A stretch of DNA of 64,000 bases from positions 62,001 to 126,000 of the forward strand of contig NZ_BSVB01000001.1 in assembly GCF_030161895.1 (NCBI RefSeq), given 5' to 3'. This DNA is from Pseudolysinimonas kribbensis. GTDB taxonomy: Bacteria; Actinomycetota; Actinomycetes; Actinomycetales; Microbacteriaceae. Made by a program: the position numbers and the translations under genes. A model generated the notes under the pieces. That model did not search any database and was not told the DNA's origin. It saw only the letters and a list, made by a program, of their open reading frames with translations. This document shows positions 1 through 10,593 of this stretch, one piece after another. Every line of letters begins with the position of its first letter. Position 1 is the first letter of the stretch.

Positions 1-1
1 C

Positions 2-259
2 AAGCTCCAGGTGCTCCGTGAGCACTGCGATCGGCTCGGCACCGACTACGCCGCCATCGAGAAGACCGTGCAGGGACCGATCGTGGCCGACCCGCTGACC
101 GATCCGAATGCCTTCCTGCGCTCCGCGGAGCAGCTGGCCGCCCTGGGGGTCGAGCACGTTCACCTCCGCGCGGCCGGTCCCGACATGGCCGGCTTCGTGG
201 GGCGCGTCGGCGACACCATCGCCGAGCGGCTCGCCGCGATCCGGCCCGCTGCAGGGTAG
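2..259 (+). CDS. LLM-class flavin oxidoreductase, C-terminal fragment
   Basis: This is the 3' end of a gene that begins before the window; the reading frame is open from base 2 and stops with TAG at 257-259. The visible 85 residues contain LREHCDRLGTDYAAIEKT followed by an alpha-helical tail ending in ERLAAIRPAAG. That resembles the C-terminus of LLM-class F420/FMN-dependent oxidoreductases, which end with a short linker giving an assumed waiting angle and a helix. No catalytic part is visible, so cofactor and substrate cannot be told. The family assignment is by recognition of the tail only. Confidence 0.5.
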   Translation, partial: KLQVLREHCDRLGTDYAAIEKTVQGPIVADPLTDPNAFLRSAEQLAALGVEHVHLRAAGPDMAGFVGRVGDTIAERLAAIRPAAG

Positions 260-316
260 GCGGGGCAGGTTCGGACCCGCGCGGGGCGCCGATCGAGCGG
301 GGTATCGTCCTGAGTC

Positions 317-1372
317 ATGCGCGACGGTGACCGGGTCCGCGAGCTGTTCGGCATCGATGCCCCGATCGTGCTCGCCCCCTTCGGCGGCCTGTCCGCGGTG
401 GAGCTCACGGCCGCGGTCAGTGAGCTCGGCGGCCTCGGCTCCTACGGTCTCTACGGGTACGAGCCGGAGCGGATCGCCGAGACCGTCCGAGCGATCCGCG
501 CCGCGACCCCGCGACCCTTCGCACTGAACCTGTGGCTGCCGATGGGCGACGAGATCGACCCGCAGCATGCCGAATGGGACGCCGCGATGGCCGTCGTCGC
601 GCCGTTCTTCCACGAGCTCGGCGTCGATGTGCCGCCCCTGCCGGCCCGGTTCCTGCCGGACATCGCCGAACAGGTGGATGCCGTCATCGCCGCGCGCCCG
701 GCCGCGCTCAGCGTCGTCTTCGGCGTCCCCTCGCCGGAGCTGGTCGAGCGGGTGCACGCCGCGGGCATCCGCGTGGTCGGCACGGCGACGACGGTCGACG
801 AGGCGGTCGCGCTCGAAGCAGGCGGGGTGGATGCCGTGGTCGCGACCGGAGCCGAGGCGGCCGGTCACCGGGTCTCCTTCCTGCACCGCGCGGAGGACTC
901 GCTCGTCGGGGGTCTCGCGCTGATCCCGCAGGTCGCGGATGCGGTGAGCGTTCCCGTGATCGCGGCCGGCGGCATCGCCGACCGGCGCGGCGTCGCGGCC
1001 GCGTTCGCTCTGGACGCCGAGGGCGTGCAGGTCGGTACGGCGTTCCTTCACACGCGCCAGTCCGCCGCGAATGCGGCCCACCGGGACGCGATCGCCCGGA
1101 CACCGGCGCACGGCACGGTGCTGACCCGGGCGATGAGCGGGCGGCTCGCCCGGGGGCTCCCAACCGCGCGGTCCGCACGATCGAGGCGGGCGCCGCGATC
1201 GCCGCGTTCCCGGCGCAGAACTGGCTCACCGGCCGCTTCCGTGCGGAGGCCGGCCGCCGCGAACGGGGGACCTCCAGTCGCTGTGGCTCGGGCAATCGGC
1301 ACCCTCGCGACCGCGACCGAGGCCGCGGAGGTGTTCCGGGAGCTCCTGGGCGGCGTGCCCGGCATCCGGTAG
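317..1372 (+). CDS. nitronate monooxygenase family protein (frame broken)
   Basis: Predicted FMN-dependent TIM-barrel enzyme of the nitronate monooxygenase / 2-nitropropane dioxygenase family, which oxidises alkyl nitronates. The N-terminus IDAPIVLAPFGGLS and the phosphate-binding segments VIAAGGIADRRG and GVQVGTAFLHTRQS are typical of the barrel. The 3' third needs three one-base restorations: the CCC run near 1160, the G run near 1268 and the CCC near 1304. These recover PNRAVRTIEAGAAIAAFPAQ, a WLTGRF segment and the C-terminal helix, giving about 352 residues, a normal length. The ATG lies nine bases after TATCGT, suggesting a leaderless mRNA. Likely a base-calling artefact; true decay is possible. 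Confidence 0.75.
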   Translation: MRDGDRVRELFGIDAPIVLAPFGGLSAVELTAAVSELGGLGSYGLYGYEPERIAETVRAIRAATPRPFALNLWLPMGDEIDPQHAEWDAAMAVVAPFFHELGVDVPPLPARFLPDIAEQVDAVIAARPAALSVVFGVPSPELVERVHAAGIRVVGTATTVDEAVALEAGGVDAVVATGAEAAGHRVSFLHRAEDSLVGGLALIPQVADAVSVPVIAAGGIADRRGVAAAFALDAEGVQVGTAFLHTRQSAANAAHRDAIARTPAHGTVLTRAMSGRLARGLPTARSARSRRAPRSPRSRRRTGSPAASVRRPAAANGGPPVAVARAIGTLATATEAAEVFRELLGGVPGIR

Positions 1373-1427
1373 CCGACCGGCGAGAGCGGCCCCAGCCGGG
1401 GTCGGATGCCGCTGCGAGACTGGCCGC

Positions 1428-2348
1428 ATGCCCGAGTACCGCGCCCGCTTCGACGCCCGGATCGATTTCCTGAACGGCGGCGGCCTCACCGCCGAGGGCT
1501 TCCGGCTCGACCTGCCGTCCCGGGACGTCGCCGAATCGGAGATCGGGCGGCTGCTGGTGCAGCACCTCGGTCTCGCGATGGTCGGCTCGGTCGTCCTCAC
1601 GGGCCTGGAGATCGTCGAGGAGGCGCACAAGGGATCGCGCGGGGTGATCGAGGCGCCGGCGGAGACCGACGCGTGGCACGTCGTCGACCTCAGCCACCCG
1701 ATCTCCGAGGGCCTGGTCACCCTGCCCGGCATCCCGGCTCCGGTCATCACGCCGCTTCTCACGCATGCCGACTCGGTCGCGCGGTACGCGCCCGGCACGG
1801 TGTTCGCGATGGATGTCATCACGATCGCCGGGAACACGGGGACCTACCTCGACAGCCCGTACCACCGCTATCCGCACGGACCCGATCTGTCCGGCCTCGA
1901 TCTGGCGACCCTGGTCGACCTCCCGGCCGAGGTGTTCCACCTCGACGACGTGACGGGGCGCGAGATCCCGGCCAGCCTGTTCCTCGACCGCGACGTGCGG
2001 GGCAGGGCGGTGCTGCTGCACACCGGATGGTCGCGGCACTTCGGCACGCCCGCGTACGCGAACGGCGCGCCGTACCTGGGCGCGGAGGCCGCGGACCACC
2101 TCGCCGAGCAGGGCGCGACGCTCGTGGGCATCGACTCGGTCAACATCGACGACATGTCCCCGGATGCCGGGGGCGAGCGGCCGGCCCACACCCGTCTGCT
2201 GGGCGACGGCATCCACGTCGTCGAGCACCTCACCGGCCTCGCGCAGCTGCCGCCGAGCGGATCGCGGTTCACCGCGGCGCCGCTGAACATCCGCGGTCTC
2301 GGCACGTCGCCCGTGCGCGCATTCGCCCGCGTGCCCATGCCCGCGTAG
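1428..2348 (+). CDS. cyclase family protein (kynurenine formamidase-like)
   Basis: 306-residue intact protein of the putative cyclase (PF04199) family, metal-dependent hydrolases related to kynurenine formamidase KynB. From about residue 86 it reads WHVVDLSHPISEG, then GNTGTYLDSPYHRY near residue 137, the position of the family's HxGTHxDxP metal-binding motif. Here the first His is Asn and the second is Tyr, so the metal site is altered, and activity is uncertain. The first 80 residues form an extra segment (YRARFDARIDFLNGGG) not found in short KynB. It stands alone, 55 bp after the nitronate monooxygenase-like gene. Substrate unknown. Confidence 0.7.
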   Translation: MPEYRARFDARIDFLNGGGLTAEGFRLDLPSRDVAESEIGRLLVQHLGLAMVGSVVLTGLEIVEEAHKGSRGVIEAPAETDAWHVVDLSHPISEGLVTLPGIPAPVITPLLTHADSVARYAPGTVFAMDVITIAGNTGTYLDSPYHRYPHGPDLSGLDLATLVDLPAEVFHLDDVTGREIPASLFLDRDVRGRAVLLHTGWSRHFGTPAYANGAPYLGAEAADHLAEQGATLVGIDSVNIDDMSPDAGGERPAHTRLLGDGIHVVEHLTGLAQLPPSGSRFTAAPLNIRGLGTSPVRAFARVPMPA

Positions 2349-2376
2349 CCGCGCGCCGCCGGCCGAGAGAACGAAG

Positions 2377-2404
2377 AAGGCCCCGGAGCGGACTCCGGGG
2401 CCTT
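2377..2404 (+). terminator. rho-independent-type hairpin after cyclase gene
   Basis: A perfect 12-bp inverted repeat, AAGGCCCCGGAG with a four-base loop CGGA and its complement, lies 29 bp after the cyclase stop and 25 bp before the tRNA on the other strand. There is only a short T-rich tail (CTTCGGTCT), typical of actinobacterial terminators. It can act for both convergent units. Confidence 0.75.
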
Positions 2405-2428
2405 CGGTCTCTGCGAACAGAGCCCTCG

Positions 2429-2512
2429 TGCGCGAGGGGGACTTGAACCCCCACGCCCTATACGGGCACTAGCACCTCAAGCTAGCGCGTCTGCCATTTC
2501 CGCCACCCGCGC
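2429..2512 (-). tRNA. tRNA-Leu (anticodon GAG)
   Basis: Read on the minus strand the acceptor stem GCGCGGG pairs with CUCGCGC (one G-U), followed by discriminator A. The anticodon arm is CUAGC-UUGAGGU-GCUAG, with anticodon GAG. The long variable arm (UGCCCGUAUAGGGCG) marks a class II tRNA, and the T-arm GGGGGUUCAAGUCCCCC is canonical. CCA is not encoded. It reads the leucine codons CUC and CUU. Confidence 0.95.
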
Positions 2513-2575
2513 GAGGTGGTCGCCTTGTGGACGACCGAGTGTCGAGATTAGCACCTCGCCGGTTAGCGTGAGGAC

Positions 2576-3882
2576 ATGGCCGCCCACCCCGACGCCCCCT
2601 CGAGGACACCGCGCGCATCGCGCGCGACCTCATCCGGATCGACACCACGAACTGGGGTGCGGGCCGGTCGAAGGGCGAGACCGAGGCCGCCGAGTACGTG
2701 GCCGCCGAGCTGCGCCGGCTCGGCCTTCAGCCCACGCTCTGGGACGCCGCCGAGCGCCGCACGAGCGTCGTCGCGCGGGTGCCGGGTCGCGATCCGGAGC
2801 GCGCCGCCCTCGTCGTGCACGGGCACCTCGACGTCGTGCCGGCCGACCCCGCGAACTGGAGCGTCGACCCGTTCGGCGGCGAGATCCGCGACGGGATGCT
2901 GTGGGGCCGCGGGGCCGTCGACATGAAGAACATGGACGCGATGATCCTCACCGCGCTCGGCGACCTGCACGCCGCGGGGGAGCAGCCGGCGCGCGACCTC
3001 GTGGTGGCGTTCTTCGCCGACGAGGAGAACGGCGGGGTGTTCGGCTCGCATCCGGCCGTCGTGCAGCATCCGGAGTGGTTCGCGGGCGCGACGGAGGCGA
3101 TCAGCGAGGTCGGCGGCTACTCGGTCGACATCGGCGGCACCCGCGCCTATTTGCTGCAGACGGGGGAGAAGGCGCTCTCCTGGATCAAGCTGACCGCGCG
3201 CGGGACGGCGGCGCACGGGTCGCGGGTCATCCGCGACAACGCCGTCACGAAGCTCGCGCGCGCTGTCGCCACCCTCGGTGCCGAGGAGTGGCCGCTGCAC
3301 ATGACCTCCACGACGACGCAGCTGGTGGGGGAGCTGCGCGGCATCCTCGGGCTCCCCGACGACGCGGAGCCCGACGAGGTCGTGCTCGCGACCGGCACCG
3401 CGGCCGGGTTCCTGCAGGCGACCCTGCGGGTGACCGGCAACCCGACCGTGCTCGAGGCCGGCTACAAGCACAACGTGATCCCCGACACGGCGAGCGCCCT
3501 CGTCGACCTGCGCCCCTTCGCCGGCCAGGAGGACGAGGTGCTCGACCGGGTGCGCGAGCTCATCGGCCCCGACATCGAGCTCGAGGTGCTGCACCACGAC
3601 ATCGGGCTCGAGTTCCCGTTCGAGGGGGCGCTCGTGGAGAAGATGACGGCCACGCTGCAGCGGCACGATCCCGGTGCGCCCGTGCTGCCGTACCTCATGA
3701 GCGGCGGCACCGACAACAAGGCGCTGGCCGAACTCGGCATCACCGGCTACGGTTTCGCCCCGCTGCGGCTGGATGCCGGACTCGACTTCCCGGCGATGTT
3801 CCACGGCGTCGACGAGCGCGTGCCGCTCGCTGCGCTCGAGTTCGGCCGCGCGGTCCTTGCGGACTTCCTCAGGGACTGCTGA
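2576..3882 (+). CDS. M20/M25/M40 family metallopeptidase (frame broken near start)
   Basis: Zinc-dependent exopeptidase or amidohydrolase of the M20 family (ArgE/DapE/carboxypeptidase G2 type). HGHLDVVPAD near residue 82 carries the first zinc ligands, GRGAVDMKNM the bridging Asp, and FFADEENGG the catalytic Glu pair. SGGTDNKALAELG provides the late motif, and the lid domain lies between. The start ATG follows GTGAGGA. The C run at 2602-2606 is one base short; adding a base joins the first 10 codons to EDTARIARDLIRIDT and gives 435 residues, the normal length. Many actinobacteria keep such a peptidase of unknown dipeptide or acyl-amino-acid substrate beside uppP. Confidence 0.85.
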
Positions 3883-3930
3883 GAGCCCGGGGCGCGATCG
3901 CCGAGCGCCGGTCTGCCAGAATCGTCGCTC

Positions 3931-4767
3931 GTGGACACCTGGCTCGAAGCGATCATCCTCGGCATCGTGCAGGGTCTGACCGAATTCCTGCCGATCTCCT
4001 CCAGCGCCCACCTGCGGATCGCGTCGACCCTCATGGGCACCGGCAAGGACCCGGGGGCCGCGTTCACCGCGATCCTGCAGCTCGGCACCGAGACGGCCGT
4101 GCTCATCTACTTCCTGCCCGACATCGCGCACATCATCGGGTCGTGGGTCAAGGCGCTGTTCGGCCGGATCCCGCGGCGCGACCCGAACGCGATGCTCGGC
4201 TGGTTCATCATCGTGGGCTCGATCCCGATCGTGGTGCTCGGTCTGCTGTTCCAGGACCAGATCGAGACCGTGTTCCGGTCCCTGTGGATCGTCGCGACCA
4301 CGCTCATCGTGTTCGGCATCCTGCTCGGCGTCCTCGACCTGCTGGGCAAGCGGATCTACCGGCTGCGTGACATGCGCTGGGGGCAGGCTCTGGTCTTCGG
4401 AACGGCGCAGGCGCTCGCCCTCGTGCCCGGCGTCTCCCGCTCCGGGGCCACCATCGCGGCGGGCCGCGCGCTCGGTTTCGAGCGCCCCGCGGCCGCGCGC
4501 TACTCGTTCCTGCTCGCCCTGCCCGCCGTGTTCGGCAGCGGCTTCTACGAGCTGTTCAAGAGCCTGAAGGGCCACGGGCACGAGGTGTTCAGCTGGCCGC
4601 AGACCGGGGTCGCGACCGTCGTCGCGGGCGTCGTCGGCTTCGCGGTCATCGCGCTCTTCATGCGCTACATCTCGAAGGGCTCGTTCCTGCCGTTCGTGAT
4701 CTACCGGGTGCTGCTGGGCATCGCCCTGTTCGTGGTGCTCGCCCTGGGGATCCTGCCGGCGCAATGA
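3931..4767 (+). CDS. uppP: undecaprenyl-diphosphatase
   Basis: Integral membrane phosphatase that recycles undecaprenyl pyrophosphate to undecaprenyl phosphate, the lipid carrier for peptidoglycan and wall polymers. The signature [18 protein letters not shown] is near residue 11 and the second half-motif [18 protein letters not shown] near residue 166; both carry the catalytic Glu/Ser/Arg residues of the BacA/UppP family. Length 278 is normal and the frame is intact. The start is GTG with CAGAAT nine bases upstream. The next gene overlaps by ATGA, so the two are translationally coupled. Confidence 0.95.
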   Translation: MDTWLEAIILGIVQGLTEFLPISSSAHLRIASTLMGTGKDPGAAFTAILQLGTETAVLIYFLPDIAHIIGSWVKALFGRIPRRDPNAMLGWFIIVGSIPIVVLGLLFQDQIETVFRSLWIVATTLIVFGILLGVLDLLGKRIYRLRDMRWGQALVFGTAQALALVPGVSRSGATIAAGRALGFERPAAARYSFLLALPAVFGSGFYELFKSLKGHGHEVFSWPQTGVATVVAGVVGFAVIALFMRYISKGSFLPFVIYRVLLGIALFVVLALGILPAQ

Positions 4768-5322
4768 GCAGGCTCTCGCGTCTCCGCGACCGCGTCGTCA
4801 CCGCCGACGCGGTCTACGGCACGATCCTGTACGCCGCCCTGATCGCCGTGAGTGCGGCATACGAACACGCCGGCGACGGTGTTCCGGGCGATCAGCCGAA
4901 CGTGCAGGGAGACCTCGCCCTTCTGACCCCGGCCTCGGTCGACTTCCTGCAGGTGCTGGAGTGGTCGGTCACGACGCTCATCGTGTTCTGGATCGCCCAC
5001 GTCTACGCGCGCACGATCGCCGGGCACGGGATGCGGTCGGGGAGGATCGGCGTCTGGGCGTCTCCTTCCGCCACGCCCTCGCCCACTCCAACGGGATGCT
5101 GTGGAGCGCCATCCCGGCGACGGTCGTCGTGCTGCTCGGCGCGGCCGGCGTGCTGCCCGACGCCGCCGACTGGGCGCTCGTGGTCAACGTGCTCGTGCTC
5201 GGCGTGCTCGGCTACCAGTCGCTGTCGGAACGCCGCCGACCCGTGCCGCTGCGCATCCTCGGGGAGTCGTGACGGCATTGCTGGGGCTCGCGATCATCCT
5301 GCTCGACATCGCGATGCACTGA
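4764..5322 (+). CDS. small integral membrane protein (frame broken twice)
   Basis: Unrecognised membrane protein of about 186 residues. Visible hydrophobic segments are [67 protein letters not shown] and [17 protein letters not shown]. The motif [13 protein letters not shown] follows the second segment. One base is missing in the GGGG run near 5039 and one in the GGGG near 5262; restoring both gives one continuous protein ending in TGA at 5320-5322. The start ATG overlaps the uppP stop (ATGA), so it belongs to that transcript. No function is assigned. Confidence 0.65.
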
Positions 5323-5326
5323 TGCG

Positions 5327-6190
5327 TCAGCGACGAGGGCCCGTGTTCCCGTCGCCCGCGCGACCGTCGCGGCGGCGCAGGTAGCGCTCGAACTCCTCGG
5401 CGATCGCGTCGCCGCTCGCCTCCGGGGCGTCGACGGTGTCGCGGGCCTGCTCGAGCTGGGTGATGTAGGCCGCCATGTCGTCGTCGTCGCTCGCGAGGGC
5501 GTTGATGCCGTCCTCCCAGGCCGTCGACTCCTCGATGAGCGTGCCGCGATCCACCTCGAGCTCGACGAACTCCTCGAGCCGCTCGATGAGCGCCAGGGTC
5601 GCCTTGGGCGACGGGGCGTTGTGCACGTAGTGCGGCACCGACGCCCAGATCGACAGCGACGGGATGCCCGCCTTCTGGGCCGCATCGCCCAGCACGGAGA
5701 GGATGCCGACCGGTCCCTCGTACGTGGACTTCTCGAGCTCGAACCGGTCGCGCAGCTCGCCGCTCTCGCTGGAGGCGAAGACCGAGATGGGCCGCGTGTG
5801 CGGCACGTCGGCGAGCATGGCGCCCAGGAACACGATCCCCGTGATGTCGGCGGCCAGGAACGCGTCGACGAGCTCGCCGGCGAAGGTCCGCCAGCCCCGC
5901 GAGGGCTCGGTGCCGAGCAGCACGTGGATGCCGGTCCCGCCGTCCACCGGCCCGTACAGGGTGACGCCCGGCCATTCGAGCGTGCGGTTGCCGTCCTCGT
6001 CGAGCACGCTCGTCGGGCGGTTGAACTGGTAGTCGAAGTAGTCCTCGGGCTCGAGGTCGCTGATCGCCACCAGCTCCAGCTGATCGCGCACCATGCGGGC
6101 GGCGTTGGACGCCGCGTCGCCCGCGTCGTTCCACCCCTCGAAGGCGACGACGAGGGTCGAGCCGGTCCCGAATCCCGCTGCCTCGGCCAT
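5327..6190 (-). CDS. PAC2 family protein
   Basis: 287-residue protein of the PAC2 family (PF09754), related to the archaeal and eukaryotic proteasome assembly chaperone 2 fold. Features are LVVAFEGWNDAGDAASNAA at the N-terminus and GIHVLLGTEPSRGWRTFA in the middle. The C-terminus is acidic (ASDDDDMAAYITQLEQARD). In mycobacteria a PAC2 gene lies upstream of trmI and the Pup-proteasome genes, matching its place here upstream of trmI. The start is the ATG beginning AEAAGFGTG; the frame is intact. Biochemical role in bacteria is not settled. Confidence 0.85.
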   Translation of the reverse strand: MAEAAGFGTGSTLVVAFEGWNDAGDAASNAARMVRDQLELVAISDLEPEDYFDYQFNRPTSVLDEDGNRTLEWPGVTLYGPVDGGTGIHVLLGTEPSRGWRTFAGELVDAFLAADITGIVFLGAMLADVPHTRPISVFASSESGELRDRFELEKSTYEGPVGILSVLGDAAQKAGIPSLSIWASVPHYVHNAPSPKATLALIERLEEFVELEVDRGTLIEESTAWEDGINALASDDDDMAAYITQLEQARDTVDAPEASGDAIAEEFERYLRRRDGRAGDGNTGPRR

Positions 6191-6243
6191 CAGTCCACTG
6201 TAGGCGCCGGGAACGGAGGCCGCCCGCTCCCTAGACTCTCCGG

Positions 6244-6910
6244 GTGACCTCGCAGCCCGCGCTCCCGGCGGCCGTCCTGTTCGACATGGACGGCACGCTC
6301 GTCGACACCGAGCCCTACTGGATGCGGGCCGAGACGGAGCTGGTGGAGGCGTGGGGGGCACCTGGACCCACGACGACGCGCTGACCCTGGTCGGGAACGC
6401 GCTCGAGGTGTCCGCGCTCGTGCTGAAGTCGCGCGGCGTCGACCTCGAGGCCCGTGAGATCGTCGACCTGCTCACCGACCGGGTGCTCGAGCAGCTGCGC
6501 GACACCGTGCCGTGGCGGCCGGGCGCCCAGGCGCTCCTGCGCGACGTGCGGGATGCCGGCATCCCGACCGCGCTCGTCACGATGTCGCTGCGGAGGATGG
6601 CGGACGCGATCTCGGAGGTCGCCGGAGCCGCATTCGATGTGGTCGTCGCGGGCGACCAGGTCGAGCACGGCAAGCCCGATCCGGAGGCCTACCTCACGGC
6701 CGCGTCGCGTCTGGGCGTCGAGGCGGGGGATTGCGTCGCGATCGAGGACTCCGAGGTCGGCGTCGCCGCCGCCGTCGCCTCGGGAGCGAGCACGATCGCC
6801 GTGCCCTCGCACCTCGAGCTGCCCGCGTCGGCGGCGTACACCCTCTGGCCGACTCTCGAGGGGCGCGGCGTGGCCGACCTCGCCGCCCTGCACGCCCGTC
6901 GGAGGGCCGC

Positions 6911-6914
<4 letters not shown>
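6244..6914 (+). CDS. HAD family hydrolase / phosphatase (frame broken)
   Basis: Haloacid-dehalogenase superfamily phosphatase, beta-phosphoglucomutase-like subgroup. Motif I is VLFDMDGTLVDTEP with the nucleophilic and acid Asp. Motif II is ALVTMSLRRM (Thr), the Lys is in EHGKPDPEAYLTAA, and motif IV is CVAIEDSEVGV. The GTG start gives about 223 residues. The run of six G at 6353-6358 is one short: seven G restores EAWGGTWTHDDA across the cap domain. Its stop overlaps the trmI start (ATGA). Substrate not predictable. Confidence 0.85.
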
Positions 6915-7896
<982 letters not shown>

Positions 7897-7965
7897 AGTG
7901 TTTCGGGCCCGTCTGCGTTCGCGCGGATCGGCGGGCATCCCTCCCGACGCTTGGAAGAAGGACCC

Positions 7966-8970
7966 GTGCGCCGTACGACCGCGATCATCACCGCCGTGGC
8001 CGCCGCCGCCCTCCTCGCGGGCGTCCTGGCGGGATGCGCTCCGGCCGGCCGTGGGCCCGGCAATCAGCCCGGCGGCTGCGTTCCCGAGCTGCCGAGCGGC
8101 GACGCCTCGAGCATCGTGAAGGCCACGGGAGTCGTCGGCAAGAGCCCGAAGGCGACATTCCCCACGCCGATCGTGGTGAAGAAGAGCGACCAGGTGACGG
8201 TGCTGAAGGCCGGTCACGGCCTGGTCGCGGCCAAGGGCGCGCAGATCGATCTCGACGCGACGATCTACGACGGCACCACCGGCCGGCCCATCGCCGCGAC
8301 CGCGTACGACGGGTCGCTGCGCGCCGTGGCCGGCAAGGGGCTGCCCGGTCAGGCCGGGCTCGGCAGGTCCTCACTCGCCACGGCCCTCGTGTGCGCGCAG
8401 GCCGGATCCCGGATCGCGCTGACCTCGAACGGCAAGCGCCTGAACGCGGTCTCCGGTCTCCCCGCCTCCGAGCCGATCGTCGCGGTGATCGATGTCGTGC
8501 ACGTCTACCCGGGTAAGGCCGACGGCGCGAACCAGCTGCCGCAGGACGGCATGCCGAGCGTCATCACGGCGGTCGACGGCCAGCCCGGCATCGTGCTGCA
8601 GGAGCTCGACAAGCCCAAGAACGCACGCTCCGAGGTCGTGAAGGCCGGAGGCGGCGCTGTGCTGAAGAAGGGCCAGAAGGCCGTTCTGCATTACACGGCG
8701 TGGACCTGGCCGGACGCCAACGGCGACAAGCCGGCCGTGATCGACTCGCTCGACACGTGGTCGGCCGGTATCGCGAGGGACGTCGTGCTCAGCAAGGGCA
8801 ACGGCGTCCTGCCCGCCCAGGCGATCGACGCGATCGTCGGTCAGAAGGCGGGTTCGCAGCTGCTCGTCGTGCTGCCGCCGAAGGACGGCTACGGCGCCAA
8901 CCCGCCGCAGGGCGCCTCGGCGAAGGACACCGTCATCTTCGTCATCGACATCCTCGGCGTCCGCTCCTAG
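7966..8970 (+). CDS. FKBP-type peptidyl-prolyl isomerase lipoprotein
   Basis: Predicted exported lipoprotein of 334 residues. The signal peptide RRTTAIITAVAAAALLAGV ends in the lipobox LAGC at residue 21. The C-terminal 110 residues form an FKBP domain: LKKGQKAVLHYTAWTW, then IDAIVGQKAGSQLLVVLPP with GYG following, and VIFVIDILGV. The preceding region is a second degenerate FKBP-like or linker domain. GTG 7966 is chosen because GAAGAAGGA sits seven bases upstream and it puts the signal peptide at the start. An FKBP gene next to pafBC is typical of actinobacteria. Role: folding of exported proteins, inferred. Confidence 0.88.
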   Translation: MRRTTAIITAVAAAALLAGVLAGCAPAGRGPGNQPGGCVPELPSGDASSIVKATGVVGKSPKATFPTPIVVKKSDQVTVLKAGHGLVAAKGAQIDLDATIYDGTTGRPIAATAYDGSLRAVAGKGLPGQAGLGRSSLATALVCAQAGSRIALTSNGKRLNAVSGLPASEPIVAVIDVVHVYPGKADGANQLPQDGMPSVITAVDGQPGIVLQELDKPKNARSEVVKAGGGAVLKKGQKAVLHYTAWTWPDANGDKPAVIDSLDTWSAGIARDVVLSKGNGVLPAQAIDAIVGQKAGSQLLVVLPPKDGYGANPPQGASAKDTVIFVIDILGVRS

Positions 8971-9091
8971 ACCCCGCCGCTCGGCACCGAGGCTGGGCGG
9001 ATCCTTCGAGAGCGCCGCACCGCCGGGATCCGCGGGTACGCCTGAAGTCGGGTCGCGATCGCGGCCGCGACGGTGACGGCGGTGAGGGCGG

Positions 9092-9550
9092 ATGCGCGTC
9101 GATCGATCGGGCACTCCGGGCACGGGCTGGGTGATCGTGCTGGACACGGGCGAGGAGCTCGTCGGATCCTTGACCGGGTTCGCCCGTGAGCACCGGATCC
9201 TCGGCGCCTCGATCCGCGCGATCGGTGCGTTCTCGTCGGTACGGCTCGCCTACTTCGACTGGGAGGCCAAGGAGTACCGCACGTCGGTCGATCTGAACGA
9301 GCAGGTCGAGCTGGTCTCGCTCATCGGCGACCTCGCCGAGAAGGACGGCGAGCCGCAGCTGCACGCGCACGCCGCCGTCGCGCTCGCCGACGGGCGGGTG
9401 CTCGGCGGTCACGTGCAGGAGGCCCACGTGCGGCCCACCTGCGAGATCATCCTGACGCAGACCCCGGAACCCCTCCGCAAGAAGGTCGATCCCGAATCCG
9501 GTCTCGCGCTGATCCGGCTGGATGCGTCGCCGGGCACGACGCGCACCTAA
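9092..9550 (+). CDS. PPC domain (DUF296) DNA-binding-like protein
   Basis: 152-residue protein matching the PPC/DUF296 domain (PF03479). Features are FVLDTGEELVGSL-type N-terminus (here WVIVLDTGEELVGSLTGF), ILGASIRAIGAFSSVRLAYF, and the histidine motif LHAHAAVALADGRVLGGHVQ. The histidines bind zinc in structurally known members. Plants use the domain in AT-hook proteins; the bacterial stand-alone form has unknown function. ATG follows GGTGAGGGCG. It lies between FKBP and pafB. Intact. Confidence 0.82.
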   Translation: MRVDRSGTPGTGWVIVLDTGEELVGSLTGFAREHRILGASIRAIGAFSSVRLAYFDWEAKEYRTSVDLNEQVELVSLIGDLAEKDGEPQLHAHAAVALADGRVLGGHVQEAHVRPTCEIILTQTPEPLRKKVDPESGLALIRLDASPGTTRT

Positions 9551-9582
9551 CGGAGGTGCTCGCGGTCCGTAGGATCATCAGC

Positions 9583-10593
9583 ATGTCCAACGCCACCGCC
9601 CGCGTGCCGGTGGAGGAGCGTCTCTTCAGCCTCGTTCTCGCCCTGCTCGCCACGGAGAACGGGCTGACCAAGAACGAGATCCTGTCGACCGTGCAGGGTT
9701 ACCGCCAGCGCTTCGACGCCGGGGGCGACAACGCCAATCTCGAGCGCCAGTTCGAGCGCGACAAGGATGACATCCGGGATCTCGGCGTGCCGCTCGAGAC
9801 CGTCGACTCGCCCGGGGATGCCGGCAACAACCAGACGCTGCGCTACCGCATCCCGCGTGGGGCGTACCAGCTCCCGAGCGACATCCGCTTCACGCCGGAG
9901 GAGATGACGCTGCTCGACCTCGCGGCGCGCGTGTGGCGCGAGGGCTCGCTGTCGGGGGAGTCGCGGCGGGCGCTGCTGAAGCTCCGCTCGCTCGGCGTCG
10001 ACGTCGCCGAGCCCACGATCGGCTACGCGCCACGCGTGCGGCTGCGCGATGCGGCGTTCGAGCCGCTCGACGCGGCGCTCGAGAAGCACCTCGTGGTGCG
10101 CTTCCCGTACCTCAAGCCGGGGGATCAGGCCGCGCGGGAGCGCGAGGTGATCCCGCTCGCCCTCGTGCAGTACCAGGGGCGATGGCACCTCTCGGCGGAG
10201 GAGTACGTCGACGGCGGCTCGACCGCGGGCGCGCGCAAGATGTTCCTGCTGCGCCGGATCGTCGGCCCCGTCGCGACCGGCAAGCCCGCCCCCGCGCGAC
10301 CCGGCGACCACACCGCCGAGGCGGTCGCGGGCCTGGAGGAGGTCTGGCATCGCGGCGTCGCCGAGGTCGAGGTCACCTGCGACACCGACGCGGCGACCCG
10401 TCTGACCAACCGCCGCGACACGGAGCAGCTCGGCCCGGGCGCTGCCGGCACGGAGCGGCTGCGGGTGCACTACGTCGACATGGCGATCCTCGCCGACGAG
10501 CTCGCCGGGTTCGGGCCGGAGGTGCTCGTCATCGAGCCCGCCGACCTGCGCGCGGCGGTCGTGGAACGTCTGGAGGAGGCGGCGCGTGGCTGA
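9583..10593 (+). CDS. pafB: WYL-domain transcriptional activator PafB
   Basis: First half of the heterodimeric PafBC activator, which drives the LexA/RecA-independent DNA-damage response in mycobacteria. The N-terminal winged helix (ERLFSLVLALLATENGLTKN) is followed by a linker domain and a WYL domain (LALVQYQGRWHLSAEEYV). The C-terminal WCX region ends in LVIEPADLRAAVVERL. Length 336. ATG 9583 lies eight bases after TAGGAT, so the message is probably leaderless. pafC starts inside the last eight bases. Confidence 0.88.
   Translation: MSNATARVPVEERLFSLVLALLATENGLTKNEILSTVQGYRQRFDAGGDNANLERQFERDKDDIRDLGVPLETVDSPGDAGNNQTLRYRIPRGAYQLPSDIRFTPEEMTLLDLAARVWREGSLSGESRRALLKLRSLGVDVAEPTIGYAPRVRLRDAAFEPLDAALEKHLVVRFPYLKPGDQAAREREVIPLALVQYQGRWHLSAEEYVDGGSTAGARKMFLLRRIVGPVATGKPAPARPGDHTAEAVAGLEEVWHRGVAEVEVTCDTDAATRLTNRRDTEQLGPGAAGTERLRVHYVDMAILADELAGFGPEVLVIEPADLRAAVVERLEEAARG

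Noticed and set aside
317..1372. Calling frame-broken housekeeping genes true pseudogenes
   Set aside because: All breaks are single missing bases, mostly at G/C runs, and one-base restorations always recover full-length proteins; artefact is the simpler reading.
2563..4764. 733-codon open frame on the minus strand
   Set aside because: Antisense to the M20 peptidase and uppP; composition (runs of Arg, Glu, His, Asp, Gln) is that of a high-GC shadow frame.
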